In this document: piece after piece, positions 32,763 to 41,746 of the stretch
Numbering within the stretch: the first letter of the stretch is position 1
Layout: every line of letters starts with the position of its first letter
NCBI GenBank assembly: GCA_964015035.1
Contig: CAXHCA010000055.1
Coordinates: 1-41,804 of the forward strand
Length of the DNA: 41,804 nucleotides
DNA from: BQJU01 sp964015035
GTDB taxonomy: Bacteria; Bacteroidota; Bacteroidia; Chitinophagales; Saprospiraceae
Direction of reading: 5' to 3'
The notes under the pieces: generated by a model
Seen by the model: only the letters and a program-made list of their open reading frames with translations
Databases searched by the model: none
Told to the model about the DNA's origin: nothing
Program-made: the position numbers and the translations under genes

Positions 32763-35700
32763 CTAATCTCCCGGGCAACCTACCGGAAGTTCATCCGTCA
32801 GGTAGATATTGACTTGTTGACCAATCCGTATTCTTTGATTGGGAGAATAAGGCGGGTCTTGTTTGTAAATATAAGCGTCTTTGCGATCGATAACGTCTCC
32901 ATAAATAGAGCCGACGCTGAGTTTGTTTCCGGTAATCAGGAAGACGCCCTCATCGTATTTTGAGCACACCAAATCGGGTAAAATTACCCATTCAGTACTT
33001 TGCTTGGTGATGATGAATTCTAATTGCTCCCCCTCGTGTACTTCAAAGCCTTTGCGCAAGTCATCTTCGGTTACTTCATCCCCTTTGTAAAACATTTGTA
33101 GAATGGTATTCTCTTCCTGTTTGCTATCGAATTTTCGTTCCTTTACCACTGCTTCGATACCGCGCTGTTTGAGCTTGTTTTTATACTCATCAAAGGCGTA
33201 ACCGCTACTGCGAAATTCAGGCAGCAAGACCGGATCTCCATTGGCTTTGAAAATGGTCAGGTAAATCGTTCTGTTTTCTTTTATCCTGGATAAAGGACTA
33301 GGCGTTTGATCGGCCACATGGTTGGCTGGTTGCCCTTTCAGAAAGATGGAATCCAATATCACGACTGATAGGTTGCGGCTTTTCGCCTTGCGGATCGCAT
33401 CTTTGATGTCCATACCTTTATAGCTATCTACTTGCATAGACTCTCCGTGCTTGGTATAACATTTTAGCCAATTGGTGGTGACCAAAAAGATGACGAGGAA
33501 AAAGGCCAACATCAATCCCAGGTTTTTTAGGAAAACCGGAGATTTTAAAAACTGCCAGATGGCCATAAAAATCCCCTTGATTTTATTTTTCCAATCGGGA
33601 CTAGAATTGGTATACTCCATATTGGTGGTGTGTGGTGTGTGTTCCGTTGTTCCTGTTTTGGGGGCAATGGGCGGTTGTGGTGTAGCCACAACTGGTTCTT
33701 TCCAATTGCTTGCCTTGCCATTTCGCTGTTTCCGAGAAAGGGAAAATTCCAAAATGCGGTCAATAAAGTCATACGGCTGGTAGCCATTGAGTGCTGCCTG
33801 GTGAAAAATGCAGGTGGCCGGAGTCATGCCCGGCAAAGAGTTGACTTCGACAATGATCGTTTCGGCTTCCCCGTTATCATAAATTCGCACAAAGGCGTCA
33901 ATACGGGCATAACCTTGTACATTGAGCACCCGGGCGGCTTTTTCAAGGTCGTTCTTGACCTGACTGGCAATGCGTTGATAATCGTCCGGGGTAGGGGCAA
34001 AACGGGCAGGAGTAATATTTTGACCTTCGCCGGCCAGGAATTTTTCCTCTACCGAAAGCACTTCTCCGCTGGCCAATGCCTCAGAAGGGTCGAATACCTC
34101 GTAACGGAGACTTCCGTCTGCCTGATAATGGGTCAATAGCCCTCCCGTTATTTCCAGAAAATGGCTGGCACCATTGGCGGTGATCAGCTGTTCAATTAGC
34201 AGTTCATTTTTTCGTGGAAATTCTTCCTGTGGGCGGAGCTTCAATACCCGTCTTTCGGCCAGGCCCTCTTCTCCGGTACTACGAAAGATCAATTCCGCGA
34301 AGGCGGTCAGTTCTTCTCTATTGTTGATGATCTTTACCGCCGAGCTACAGCCATCATCCACCGGTTTGACCACAAAGGGATAGGCGAAATTGGCTTCTGT
34401 TTTTTCAATAAATGCGTCCTGGTTGGTCAAATAGTCGGCCTTGCGCATCAGCAACTGATTGGTGACGCTAAACCCATTGCGCTTTAGCGTCTGCAAGGTC
34501 TTGTATTTATCAATGGTCACGCTACTGGATCGAACACCGGAGCCATTGTAGGGAATCCCCAGAGTGTCGAGTTGCATTTGTAGTTGTCCGTCTTCGCCCG
34601 GACGGCCGTGCAAGGCGATAAAGACGGCATCTACCTGCTTTTTAAGTTGTTCAAACCGAAGCTTTATCGGTGTAAAAACGACATTTTCGGAGGCATACTT
34701 TTGGGTGATGTCCTCACATTGGGCCTTTATTGCATCAATGACCGGATGGACCTTCCAATGCGTGATTTTGTCTCGGATGTCGTCTGCATTGTCCTTCAAT
34801 AAAAGGTTGATCGGAAGTTGTACCAATTCGTATTGCTCCGGGCTGCCCATCAGGAAAATCGGGATCGGAGCATATTTTTCAGAACTGGCCAGTTTTTCAA
34901 AGATATTGCGCCCACTCTCTACCGAAATATGGCGTTCAAAGGAATAACCGCCTAAAATCACTCCAATTTTCTTGCGAGAATCCACTTCTCCCTTCATCTC
35001 CGCCAACTGGCTGTCCAGCAGGTTGATCAAGGTGCGGTAAGTTCCCTTTTCTTCTGCCGCATCCATGCGTTCTTTCAGCGAAATGCGGATGATGTAGGTC
35101 AGGAATTGTGAAGGATTTAATCCAATTTCTGCCGCCTGGTGAAAGAAAAAAGAAGAGGGTAACATACCCGAAGTCGTATTGGGGTCATTGAGGAAAATTT
35201 CCTCCTTACGGGTAAAAAAGCCGTCGATGCGCGCATAGGTTTGAAAGCCTAGCTCGATAAATAAGCGTTCGCATTCCTTGCGAATCCGGTTGATCTGCCC
35301 GATGGGCAAGTCGATTGGCGTAAGCTTGCGCGACATGCCGGGCATGTACTTAGAGCGGTAGTCGAAAACTTCTTTGCCTTTTAGGATTTCAGTGGGAGGC
35401 AGGGCCACTGCACTGCCATCTTCCTTACGGATAACGATGCAGGAAAATTCCCGACCATTGATGAAGCTTTCCAGAATCACCTTTTCTTCACCGTGGTGCC
35501 CATTGAGGTAGAAAAAGCTGCTGGCCGGATGTTGAGGCGCTTTTTCATTGAGATACGACAGTAGGTGTTCCGGGTGGTAAATGGTGGTCACTTCTTCTTC
35601 GATAATGGCGTCTAGTGGAAAGCCGATGCCATCGCGAATATCGGAGAGCAACCTCACATATTCTTCGCGTTCGTATTCATTGCGATCATGCCAATCTTGA

Positions 35701-36419
35701 ACCGGCAGGATTTCTCGGAAAAAGGCATTGTCGACCGATTGGCGAAAAGCCCCAAATCCTTCCTCTTCTTCGATGATGGATACTCCAATGGATGACCCCT
35801 GATTGGCCGGACGAATGACCATGGGGAAGCCAATTGTGGCCTGTGCATCCGCAAATATTTCAGCAGGTTGACCGCTTTCCCAAGTGTTGCGATCAACAAC
35901 AATAATTTCCGGACTGGCAAAATTATGGGCTTGCATCAGCTCCTTCTGAATGGCTTTGTCCATCCCAATTTGGCTGGCCCGCACGCCGCTTCCGGTATAG
36001 GGAATCTTCAGGTTTTCCAGCTGTTGCTGAATTTGGCCATCTTCTCCATAGTAGCCATGCAGCGCCAGAAAAGCAACATTGATCCGTTGCGGGAGTTCTT
36101 CCGGATCAATACGACGGCCCACCTTGTTGATGATCTCCTCCTGACGCTCCGGAGAAATTTCTCCAAGACTTTCCAGGTAGACCTGAAAGTGATGCTTGGA
36201 AGGAGGCAGGACATCTACCGGGGGATAAAAATCCCGGATGGTACCTTTGTAGATATATTGCCAATCGAGCAAAATAAAATTGCAATGGCTGTCGACAAAA
36301 ATAGGCACGGCTTCGAAAAGCGCCTTATTCAGATTATCGTAAACGGTACGGCCCCCGGCGAAGGAAATCTCCCGCTCTCTGGATGGACCACCAAAAAAGA
36401 TACCTACTTTTAACTTCAT
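32763..36419 (-). CDS. tandem D-Ala-D-Ala-ligase-like protein fused to TM and PASTA domains
   Basis: This 1218-residue protein has ligase-like unit 1 at ~1-450 (VGIFFGGPSREREIS, LALHGYYGEDGQIQ, YTGSGVRASQIGMDK) and unit 2 at ~483-910 (IGVILGGYSFERHIS, ALHGRPGEDGQL, YNGSGVRSSSVTIDK). A Pro/Thr linker is followed by one membrane helix (~967-985) and three PASTA domains (992-1063, 1064-1142, 1143-1215). Lysines before the helix put the ligases in the cytoplasm and the PASTA domains in the periplasm. Ordinary Ddl proteins have ~310-370 residues, one unit and no membrane part. By alignment to E. coli DdlB, unit 1 keeps Glu15, Ser209 and Tyr358 but has Arg203 for Lys144 and Asp412 for Glu270. Unit 2 keeps Lys685 and Glu858-Val-Asn860 but has Cys691 for Ser150 and Phe794 for Tyr216. 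Its substrate is therefore uncertain. Confidence 0.88.
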   Translation of the reverse strand: MKLKVGIFFGGPSREREISFAGGRTVYDNLNKALFEAVPIFVDSHCNFILLDWQYIYKGTIRDFYPPVDVLPPSKHHFQVYLESLGEISPERQEEIINKVGRRIDPEELPQRINVAFLALHGYYGEDGQIQQQLENLKIPYTGSGVRASQIGMDKAIQKELMQAHNFASPEIIVVDRNTWESGQPAEIFADAQATIGFPMVIRPANQGSSIGVSIIEEEEGFGAFRQSVDNAFFREILPVQDWHDRNEYEREEYVRLLSDIRDGIGFPLDAIIEEEVTTIYHPEHLLSYLNEKAPQHPASSFFYLNGHHGEEKVILESFINGREFSCIVIRKEDGSAVALPPTEILKGKEVFDYRSKYMPGMSRKLTPIDLPIGQINRIRKECERLFIELGFQTYARIDGFFTRKEEIFLNDPNTTSGMLPSSFFFHQAAEIGLNPSQFLTYIIRISLKERMDAAEEKGTYRTLINLLDSQLAEMKGEVDSRKKIGVILGGYSFERHISVESGRNIFEKLASSEKYAPIPIFLMGSPEQYELVQLPINLLLKDNADDIRDKITHWKVHPVIDAIKAQCEDITQKYASENVVFTPIKLRFEQLKKQVDAVFIALHGRPGEDGQLQMQLDTLGIPYNGSGVRSSSVTIDKYKTLQTLKRNGFSVTNQLLMRKADYLTNQDAFIEKTEANFAYPFVVKPVDDGCSSAVKIINNREELTAFAELIFRSTGEEGLAERRVLKLRPQEEFPRKNELLIEQLITANGASHFLEITGGLLTHYQADGSLRYEVFDPSEALASGEVLSVEEKFLAGEGQNITPARFAPTPDDYQRIASQVKNDLEKAARVLNVQGYARIDAFVRIYDNGEAETIIVEVNSLPGMTPATCIFHQAALNGYQPYDFIDRILEFSLSRKQRNGKASNWKEPVVATPQPPIAPKTGTTEHTPHTTNMEYTNSSPDWKNKIKGIFMAIWQFLKSPVFLKNLGLMLAFFLVIFLVTTNWLKCYTKHGESMQVDSYKGMDIKDAIRKAKSRNLSVVILDSIFLKGQPANHVADQTPSPLSRIKENRTIYLTIFKANGDPVLLPEFRSSGYAFDEYKNKLKQRGIEAVVKERKFDSKQEENTILQMFYKGDEVTEDDLRKGFEVHEGEQLEFIITKQSTEWVILPDLVCSKYDEGVFLITGNKLSVGSIYGDVIDRKDAYIYKQDPPYSPNQRIRIGQQVNIYLTDELPVGCPGD

Positions 36420-36457
36420 AAAAATCCTGGCAAAATCCGGTTAAGCAAAATTGTCGA

Positions 36458-36465
36458 CAAATTTA
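36458..36465 (-). promoter_or_regulatory. TANNTTTG promoter box for the ligase-PASTA gene
   Basis: TAAATTTG on the minus strand lies about 38 bp upstream of ATG 36419. It is divergent from the MATE promoter 165 bp away. Confidence 0.55.
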
Positions 36466-36629
36466 GGAGAAAAAGACTGTCCCAGGAAATAACAACCTTA
36501 ATTTGTCAGGATTGAATGAGTATCTGTTGCTAATGGATGGATATTCGCAGCTCAAATAGCCACGGCGAAAGTTTTGTTTTTGAAAGATTCTGCCGTTGCG
36601 GTGTTTCCAGTGAATGGATATTTAAACCG

Positions 36630-36637
36630 TAGATTTG
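36630..36637 (+). promoter_or_regulatory. TANNTTTG promoter box for the MATE gene
   Basis: TAGATTTG on the plus strand lies about 36 bp upstream of ATG 36674. It contains the TTG (36635) that opens the longest ORF, so that start is excluded. Confidence 0.6.
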
Positions 36638-36673
36638 TCGGCAATTGTAAATTCTAAATTGTCGTTAACTCAA

Positions 36674-37963
36674 ATGAATCGAGAAATCCTCCGCCTGGCC
36701 ATCCCGAATATTCTCAGCAATATATCCATCCCTTTGCTCAGTTCTTTTGATACGGCACTCATGGGGCGCCTCACAGAATTGCACATCGGAGCCGTTGGGG
36801 TAGGAGCCATGATTTTTAACTTTGTTTATTGGAATTTTGGTTTCCTACGCATGGGCACTACGGGCATGACCGCCCAGGCTTACGGACGGCGCAACGAATC
36901 GGAAATGATCGATTTATTTGGCAGGGCTATGTTGGTGGCACTCGGTTTGTCTGCTCTCGTTTTGGTGCTGCAACAACCCTTGGGGAAATTGGCTGTTCAG
37001 TTGTTGCAAGTGCCTGATTCACAGGTGTCTTTGGTCGAGACTTATTTTTACATTCGCATTTGGGCCGCACCGGCTACCTTGTCTTCTTTTGCCATCATGG
37101 GTTGGTTTTTTGGCATGCAAAACGCCATTTTTCCATTGATTTTGACCATTGTGGTCAATGTGGTCAATATGGCGGTAAGTTATGTGTTGGTCATCCAATA
37201 CGGCATGGAAACGGCGGGGGTAGCTTATGGTACTTTGATTGCCCAATACGCAGGACTACTGCTTGGGGTGGGGTTGTTTTTGGGCCGTTATCGGTATTTA
37301 TTGCCGCACTTTAGGCGAGCAGCCATCCTCCAATGGGCGGCTCTCAGTCGTTTTCTCACCATCAACCGAGATATCTTCATCCGGACCATTTGCTTGACCT
37401 TGGCCTTTGCTTTCTTTTACCGGGAATCCGGTTCGGAAGGAGAAATGATTTTGGCAGTGAATGTGATCTTGCTACAATTCTTGAACTGGATGTCTTATGG
37501 TGTTGATGGTTTTGCTTTTGCTTCCGAAAGCTTGGTGGGGAAATATGCAGGAGCTAGTGATGCCTCAAAAACCAAAAGAGCCATTCGGTTGTCTTTTACC
37601 TGGGGTATGGGGTTAGCGGTCGGATATGGTTTGTGTTACTGGCTGTTTGGACCAGCGTTGGTACGCATTTTTACCAACCAAAATGATGTCATTCAAGCGA
37701 CATTGCCTTACTTGTTTTGGATGGCCATTTTTCCGGTACTCAGTACACCATGTTATATTTGGGATGGCGTTTTCATTGGGCTGACGGCCTCCAATTCTAT
37801 GCGCAACACGATGCTTCTGGCCTTTGCAGTGTATCTTTTGGCTTACTTTGGCTTAAAAGGATATGGGAACGATGGTTTGTGGCTGACATTGCTGTTGTTC
37901 ATGATTGCCCGTGGGGCTTTTCAATACCTCTGGTTCTGGCGAAAAGGCCTGGCGTTGAACTAA
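36674..37963 (+). CDS. MATE-family (DinF-like) efflux transporter
   Basis: Starting at ATG 36674 gives 429 residues, beginning MNREILRLAIPNILSNIS, the usual MATE opening. About 12 membrane helices are arranged in two halves. Conserved features include SSFDTALMGRL in TM1, the GTTGMTAQAYGRRN loop in the first half and LVGKYAGASD after TM7/8 in the second. DinF-type members of this family export cationic drugs or other toxic organics in exchange for H+ or Na+. The wider MOP superfamily also contains the lipid II flippase MurJ, but the features here are MATE. The gene is divergent from the ligase-PASTA gene and shares its 254-bp control region. Confidence 0.9.
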   Translation: MNREILRLAIPNILSNISIPLLSSFDTALMGRLTELHIGAVGVGAMIFNFVYWNFGFLRMGTTGMTAQAYGRRNESEMIDLFGRAMLVALGLSALVLVLQQPLGKLAVQLLQVPDSQVSLVETYFYIRIWAAPATLSSFAIMGWFFGMQNAIFPLILTIVVNVVNMAVSYVLVIQYGMETAGVAYGTLIAQYAGLLLGVGLFLGRYRYLLPHFRRAAILQWAALSRFLTINRDIFIRTICLTLAFAFFYRESGSEGEMILAVNVILLQFLNWMSYGVDGFAFASESLVGKYAGASDASKTKRAIRLSFTWGMGLAVGYGLCYWLFGPALVRIFTNQNDVIQATLPYLFWMAIFPVLSTPCYIWDGVFIGLTASNSMRNTMLLAFAVYLLAYFGLKGYGNDGLWLTLLLFMIARGAFQYLWFWRKGLALN

Positions 37964-38128
37964 AAATTTTGTCGCCTTACTGATGGACAGGCAGAAAAAG
38001 TTAGGTTTGGTCCACATTTAGCAGGATTTTTACCCTTGCAAATTATATAGCAGTTTAATATTGTCTATTTTAGCGAAAATTCATAAAGTATTGGAAACTA
38101 TAGGTTAATTATTAAAAAATAGCTGGTA

Positions 38129-41100
38129 ATGAATAAGTACCTCAGTGTTTTATTTTGGGGATTTCTACTCTTAATGATGAATGCCTGCAGCCCTCAGGTG
38201 GAATCCGAAAAGCCTTTGCACCACAAAGCACAAAGCATTAAGGATGCCTTTGAAGAAAATTTTAGGAGAACAAAAGACCTGGAATTAGGGTATCCTCCCA
38301 ATGAGCGGTTATTGGTGGCGCTGGAAGAAACCCGTCGCTTGCAAAAAACCTTTGCGGAAAGCGGCAACCGTTCCGGTATCGGAGAAGCGCGCTGGAGAGA
38401 GCGTGGTCCAAACAATATCGGCGGTCGTACCCGGGCCATTTTGATCGATAAGAATGATCCAAGTGGCAATAAGGTATGGGCCGGTGGCGTAGCTGGCGGG
38501 CTTTGGAAAACCGAAGATATTTCTGCGGGTAGCCCAAAATGGGAAAAAGTGAGTGACTATCTGGAAAATATGTCTATTGGTTCCATCGCTCAAGACTCAA
38601 ATAATCCGGATTACATCTATTTTGGTACCGGAGAAGGATATCCTAATGCAGATGCTGTGCGTGGCCTCGGGATTTTCCGCTCCACTGATGGTGGAGAAAC
38701 CTGGGCCGTATTGCCGTCAACGACCAATAACAATTTTCGGCATACCCGCACGATTATGGTTCACCCCGAGAACAATGATGTTTACGCAGGAACCAGTCAA
38801 GGGGTCTGGAAAAGTACCGATAGAGGAGAGAGCTGGGAACAGGTGTTAGGATTCATTCCTCCTACGGTTTTTGCCAGTGATGATATTTATGATGTAGTCT
38901 ATGCTTCCAATGGCTTTATCTATGTGTCAACAGCTCGGGAAGTTTACCGCTCAATGTCGGGAGATCTGGGCGAATGGGAAAAGAGGAGTGATACCGGAGC
39001 TGGATTCCCAAGCGGATTGAGTCGGGTAGAGCTGACTGTAAGCTGGACCGATCCCGATGTGCTTTATATTTTAGGTAGCATGGGAGGAGAAGCCTCACAG
39101 GTGTACACTTCTTTGGATGGCGGCGCTACCTGGTTGCCACGGTCCAGACCTAGCAATAATGGAGGAGGGGAATTTACCAATGGACAAGCCTGGTACGACC
39201 TCGAAATTGAAGTAGATCCTTTTAATAAAGACCACGTAATTGTGGGGGGCGTACCTATTATGCGTACCTTGAATTCAGGGCTGAGTTGGGAAGAATTTGC
39301 CAATAATATGCACGTGGATCAACACAAAGTAGTCTTTGATAAAAATGTAGAAGGAAGGATTTATTTTGGAAATGACGGCGGTATCTGGCGCAGTACGCTG
39401 GGGTCCGCGGCTCAGGTACAAAATAAAAATACGGGTTACAATGTCACGCAGTTCTATGCTTGTGCCATTCATCCCGAACCTTTTACGGATTACTTCTTGG
39501 GGGGTACGCAAGACAACAATTCCCTACAGGTGAAAGGCTCAGGTATCCAATCCGCGCGTAGTGTACGTGGAGGTGATGGTTTCCTTTGTCACATCGATGA
39601 AGACGAACCCAATATTCAGATGGTTTCTTCCCAGTTTGGCAATTACAGCCTCTCGACGGATGGTGGAATCAACTTTTCTAATGCAGCCAGCTTTAATGGA
39701 GGCTTCCTCAATCCATCTGATTACGATAGTGAGACAAATATCATGTATGCACAGACCAATGATGGTGATTTCTACCGTTGGAACATTAATGATAATACGA
39801 CCGAACTGGTTGACATTACCGGTTATTCTGGTAACGTTTCTACGATTGCCGTAGATCCTAATGTACCCAACCGAGTTTATTTTGGTAGTTATAGCTCTGG
39901 GCTGATCGTACGTGTGGACGATGCAAATACCGGCACCACTGTGACGGGCAATAACCTTCTCGGTATTTCCGGCACCATTTCCAGTATTGACATTGAGTTT
40001 GGTAATCCAGACCACTTGCTGGTTACTGTTTCTAATTACGGGGCCGTAAGTGTTTGGGAAAGTACAAACGGCGGACAAAACTGGATCAACTCAGAGGGGG
40101 CAACTTTACCAGATATGCCGGTGCGCTGGGGGATTTTCAATCCAAGAGATGCCAGCCAAGCCATGATTGCGACAGAAGCAGGGGTGTGGGTGACCGAATT
40201 ACTAGATGGTCCTTCAACGGTTTGGATTCCGCCGGTAGAAGGAAGAGGTATTCCTCTGGTGCGGACGGATATGTTGCAGGTGCGCCGCTCTGATAATATT
40301 GTGTTGGCGGCAACACACGGACGTGGGTTTTTTACCACCGATGTATTTGCTGATCCTACTGCTATTTTTGATATTGATCGAGTGGGGTATACCGATGCAC
40401 CATTGTCGTTTTTGGGAGAATTGTCGTACAATGCGGATACCTACTTTTGGGATTTTGGTGATGGAGAAACGGCCACGGGCGAAAATGAAACACATAGCTA
40501 TGATGCTATTGGTGAATACCCGATCACCTTTACCATTAATGGTGACCAAAGCCTCAATTCTAGCGTGAAAATTTTGCCAGACCGGGGCACGCCTTATACG
40601 CCGGGCGCCAGTAATTATAGTGGCGACTTTGAAGGCTTTCCTGAACATTACGGCGTGGAGACCATCCAGGGGACCGGCTGGGAACGAGGCAATTCTACCA
40701 AACCTGGTAAAGAAGGAGTGCACAGCGGAGAAAATGCTTTTGTCATTGGGCTTAATGACGATTATTATGAACCTAATTCTCATTCTATTCTTTACCTGCC
40801 TAACTTTGATCTGTCGGAGCGTGGTATTTACGAATTTTCTTTCTGGACCCGCTTCCGCCTCAATAACGGCTTTGACGCCTTTCGGGTAGAATATTCTAAA
40901 AACCGTGGGCAAACTTGGTCACAATTGGGTTCTGGCGATGATCCTAACTGGTATAATTTCAGTAACCAAAATAACCTCGACAATGCGGCTTTCCCTCAGG
41001 GGGCTTCCTATTTTTCCGGGGATAAAAACGGTTATGTGCAATACAAATTGAACATCAGTGAATTGTCGGGTGAAGGTACAGTTGCTTTCCGCTTCGTCTT

Positions 41101-41746
41101 TAAAGCTTCCGACTCCGGTAATGGACGTGGGGTGGCCATCGATGATGTGGAAATCACTAAGTATGATGGCGAATTGGCCACCAAACTACTTAGCTTTACC
41201 GGTGAATATACCGATGATACCGAAATCACTTTGAGTTGGTTGACCCAACCGGAATATTACTGTTCTAGCTTTGAAGTAGAGCGCTCTTTCAACGGTCGTG
41301 ATTTTGAAGAGATTGAATCTGTGTTGGCCAGAGGAAGGACAACGGCGGGGATGACTGGCTATAGCCAAATAACCTTGGGACAGCGCCCCGTGATTTTCTA
41401 TCGCCTCAAAGTCATTAACCGCAATGAAGATATTGATTACAATTACGAATTCTATTCACCAACCATTGTCCTGAAGAAGGATACGGAAAAACCGCTGGAA
41501 GCAATCAATGTCTTCCCCAATCCTTTCCGCGATCAATTTTATCTGACCTTCAATGATGTGCTGACCGTAGATATTCCTTTCGAACTCTTTAATGAGGTGG
41601 GACAATTGGTAGGACAAGGGGTTATCGCCGCCGGAGATGTCATCGCTGAAGTACAGACCGGACCATTGTCACCAGGTGTCTATATCCTGAGCTTGAATAT
41701 AGAAGGGCAGGAACCACAAGTATATAAACTAATGGGCGGCATGTAA
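38129..41746 (+). CDS. Asp-box propeller / PKD / T9SS sorting-domain protein with lipobox
   Basis: This 1205-residue protein has N-terminus MNKYLSVLFWGFLLLMMNACSPQ, which reads as a lipoprotein signal with the cysteine at position 20. Residues ~100-740 form a sortilin-type propeller with Asp-box repeats (RSTDGGETWAV, KSTDRGESWEQ, TSLDGGATWLP, ESTNGGQNWIN). A PKD domain follows (~750-830; YFWDFGDGETATGENETHSYDAIGEYPITF). A jelly-roll or MAM-like segment lies at ~835-1010, and a fibronectin-like segment at ~1020-1115. A T9SS type A sorting domain ends the protein (~1128-1205; INVFPNPFRDQFYLTF, ending VYILSLNIEGQEPQVYKLMGG). It is probably surface-exposed. The lipobox and T9SS signal together are unusual. 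The stop codon is immediately followed by a dispersed repeat. Confidence 0.85.
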   Translation: MNKYLSVLFWGFLLLMMNACSPQVESEKPLHHKAQSIKDAFEENFRRTKDLELGYPPNERLLVALEETRRLQKTFAESGNRSGIGEARWRERGPNNIGGRTRAILIDKNDPSGNKVWAGGVAGGLWKTEDISAGSPKWEKVSDYLENMSIGSIAQDSNNPDYIYFGTGEGYPNADAVRGLGIFRSTDGGETWAVLPSTTNNNFRHTRTIMVHPENNDVYAGTSQGVWKSTDRGESWEQVLGFIPPTVFASDDIYDVVYASNGFIYVSTAREVYRSMSGDLGEWEKRSDTGAGFPSGLSRVELTVSWTDPDVLYILGSMGGEASQVYTSLDGGATWLPRSRPSNNGGGEFTNGQAWYDLEIEVDPFNKDHVIVGGVPIMRTLNSGLSWEEFANNMHVDQHKVVFDKNVEGRIYFGNDGGIWRSTLGSAAQVQNKNTGYNVTQFYACAIHPEPFTDYFLGGTQDNNSLQVKGSGIQSARSVRGGDGFLCHIDEDEPNIQMVSSQFGNYSLSTDGGINFSNAASFNGGFLNPSDYDSETNIMYAQTNDGDFYRWNINDNTTELVDITGYSGNVSTIAVDPNVPNRVYFGSYSSGLIVRVDDANTGTTVTGNNLLGISGTISSIDIEFGNPDHLLVTVSNYGAVSVWESTNGGQNWINSEGATLPDMPVRWGIFNPRDASQAMIATEAGVWVTELLDGPSTVWIPPVEGRGIPLVRTDMLQVRRSDNIVLAATHGRGFFTTDVFADPTAIFDIDRVGYTDAPLSFLGELSYNADTYFWDFGDGETATGENETHSYDAIGEYPITFTINGDQSLNSSVKILPDRGTPYTPGASNYSGDFEGFPEHYGVETIQGTGWERGNSTKPGKEGVHSGENAFVIGLNDDYYEPNSHSILYLPNFDLSERGIYEFSFWTRFRLNNGFDAFRVEYSKNRGQTWSQLGSGDDPNWYNFSNQNNLDNAAFPQGASYFSGDKNGYVQYKLNISELSGEGTVAFRFVFKASDSGNGRGVAIDDVEITKYDGELATKLLSFTGEYTDDTEITLSWLTQPEYYCSSFEVERSFNGRDFEEIESVLARGRTTAGMTGYSQITLGQRPVIFYRLKVINRNEDIDYNYEFYSPTIVLKKDTEKPLEAINVFPNPFRDQFYLTFNDVLTVDIPFELFNEVGQLVGQGVIAAGDVIAEVQTGPLSPGVYILSLNIEGQEPQVYKLMGGM

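Noticed and set aside
35868..36413. 181-codon open frame antisense to the ligase gene
   Set aside because: It is antisense to conserved ligase motifs and is a codon-bias shadow.
40214..40912. 232-codon open frame antisense to the 38129 gene
   Set aside because: It lies wholly opposite a well-supported propeller/PKD coding region and has no family resemblance.
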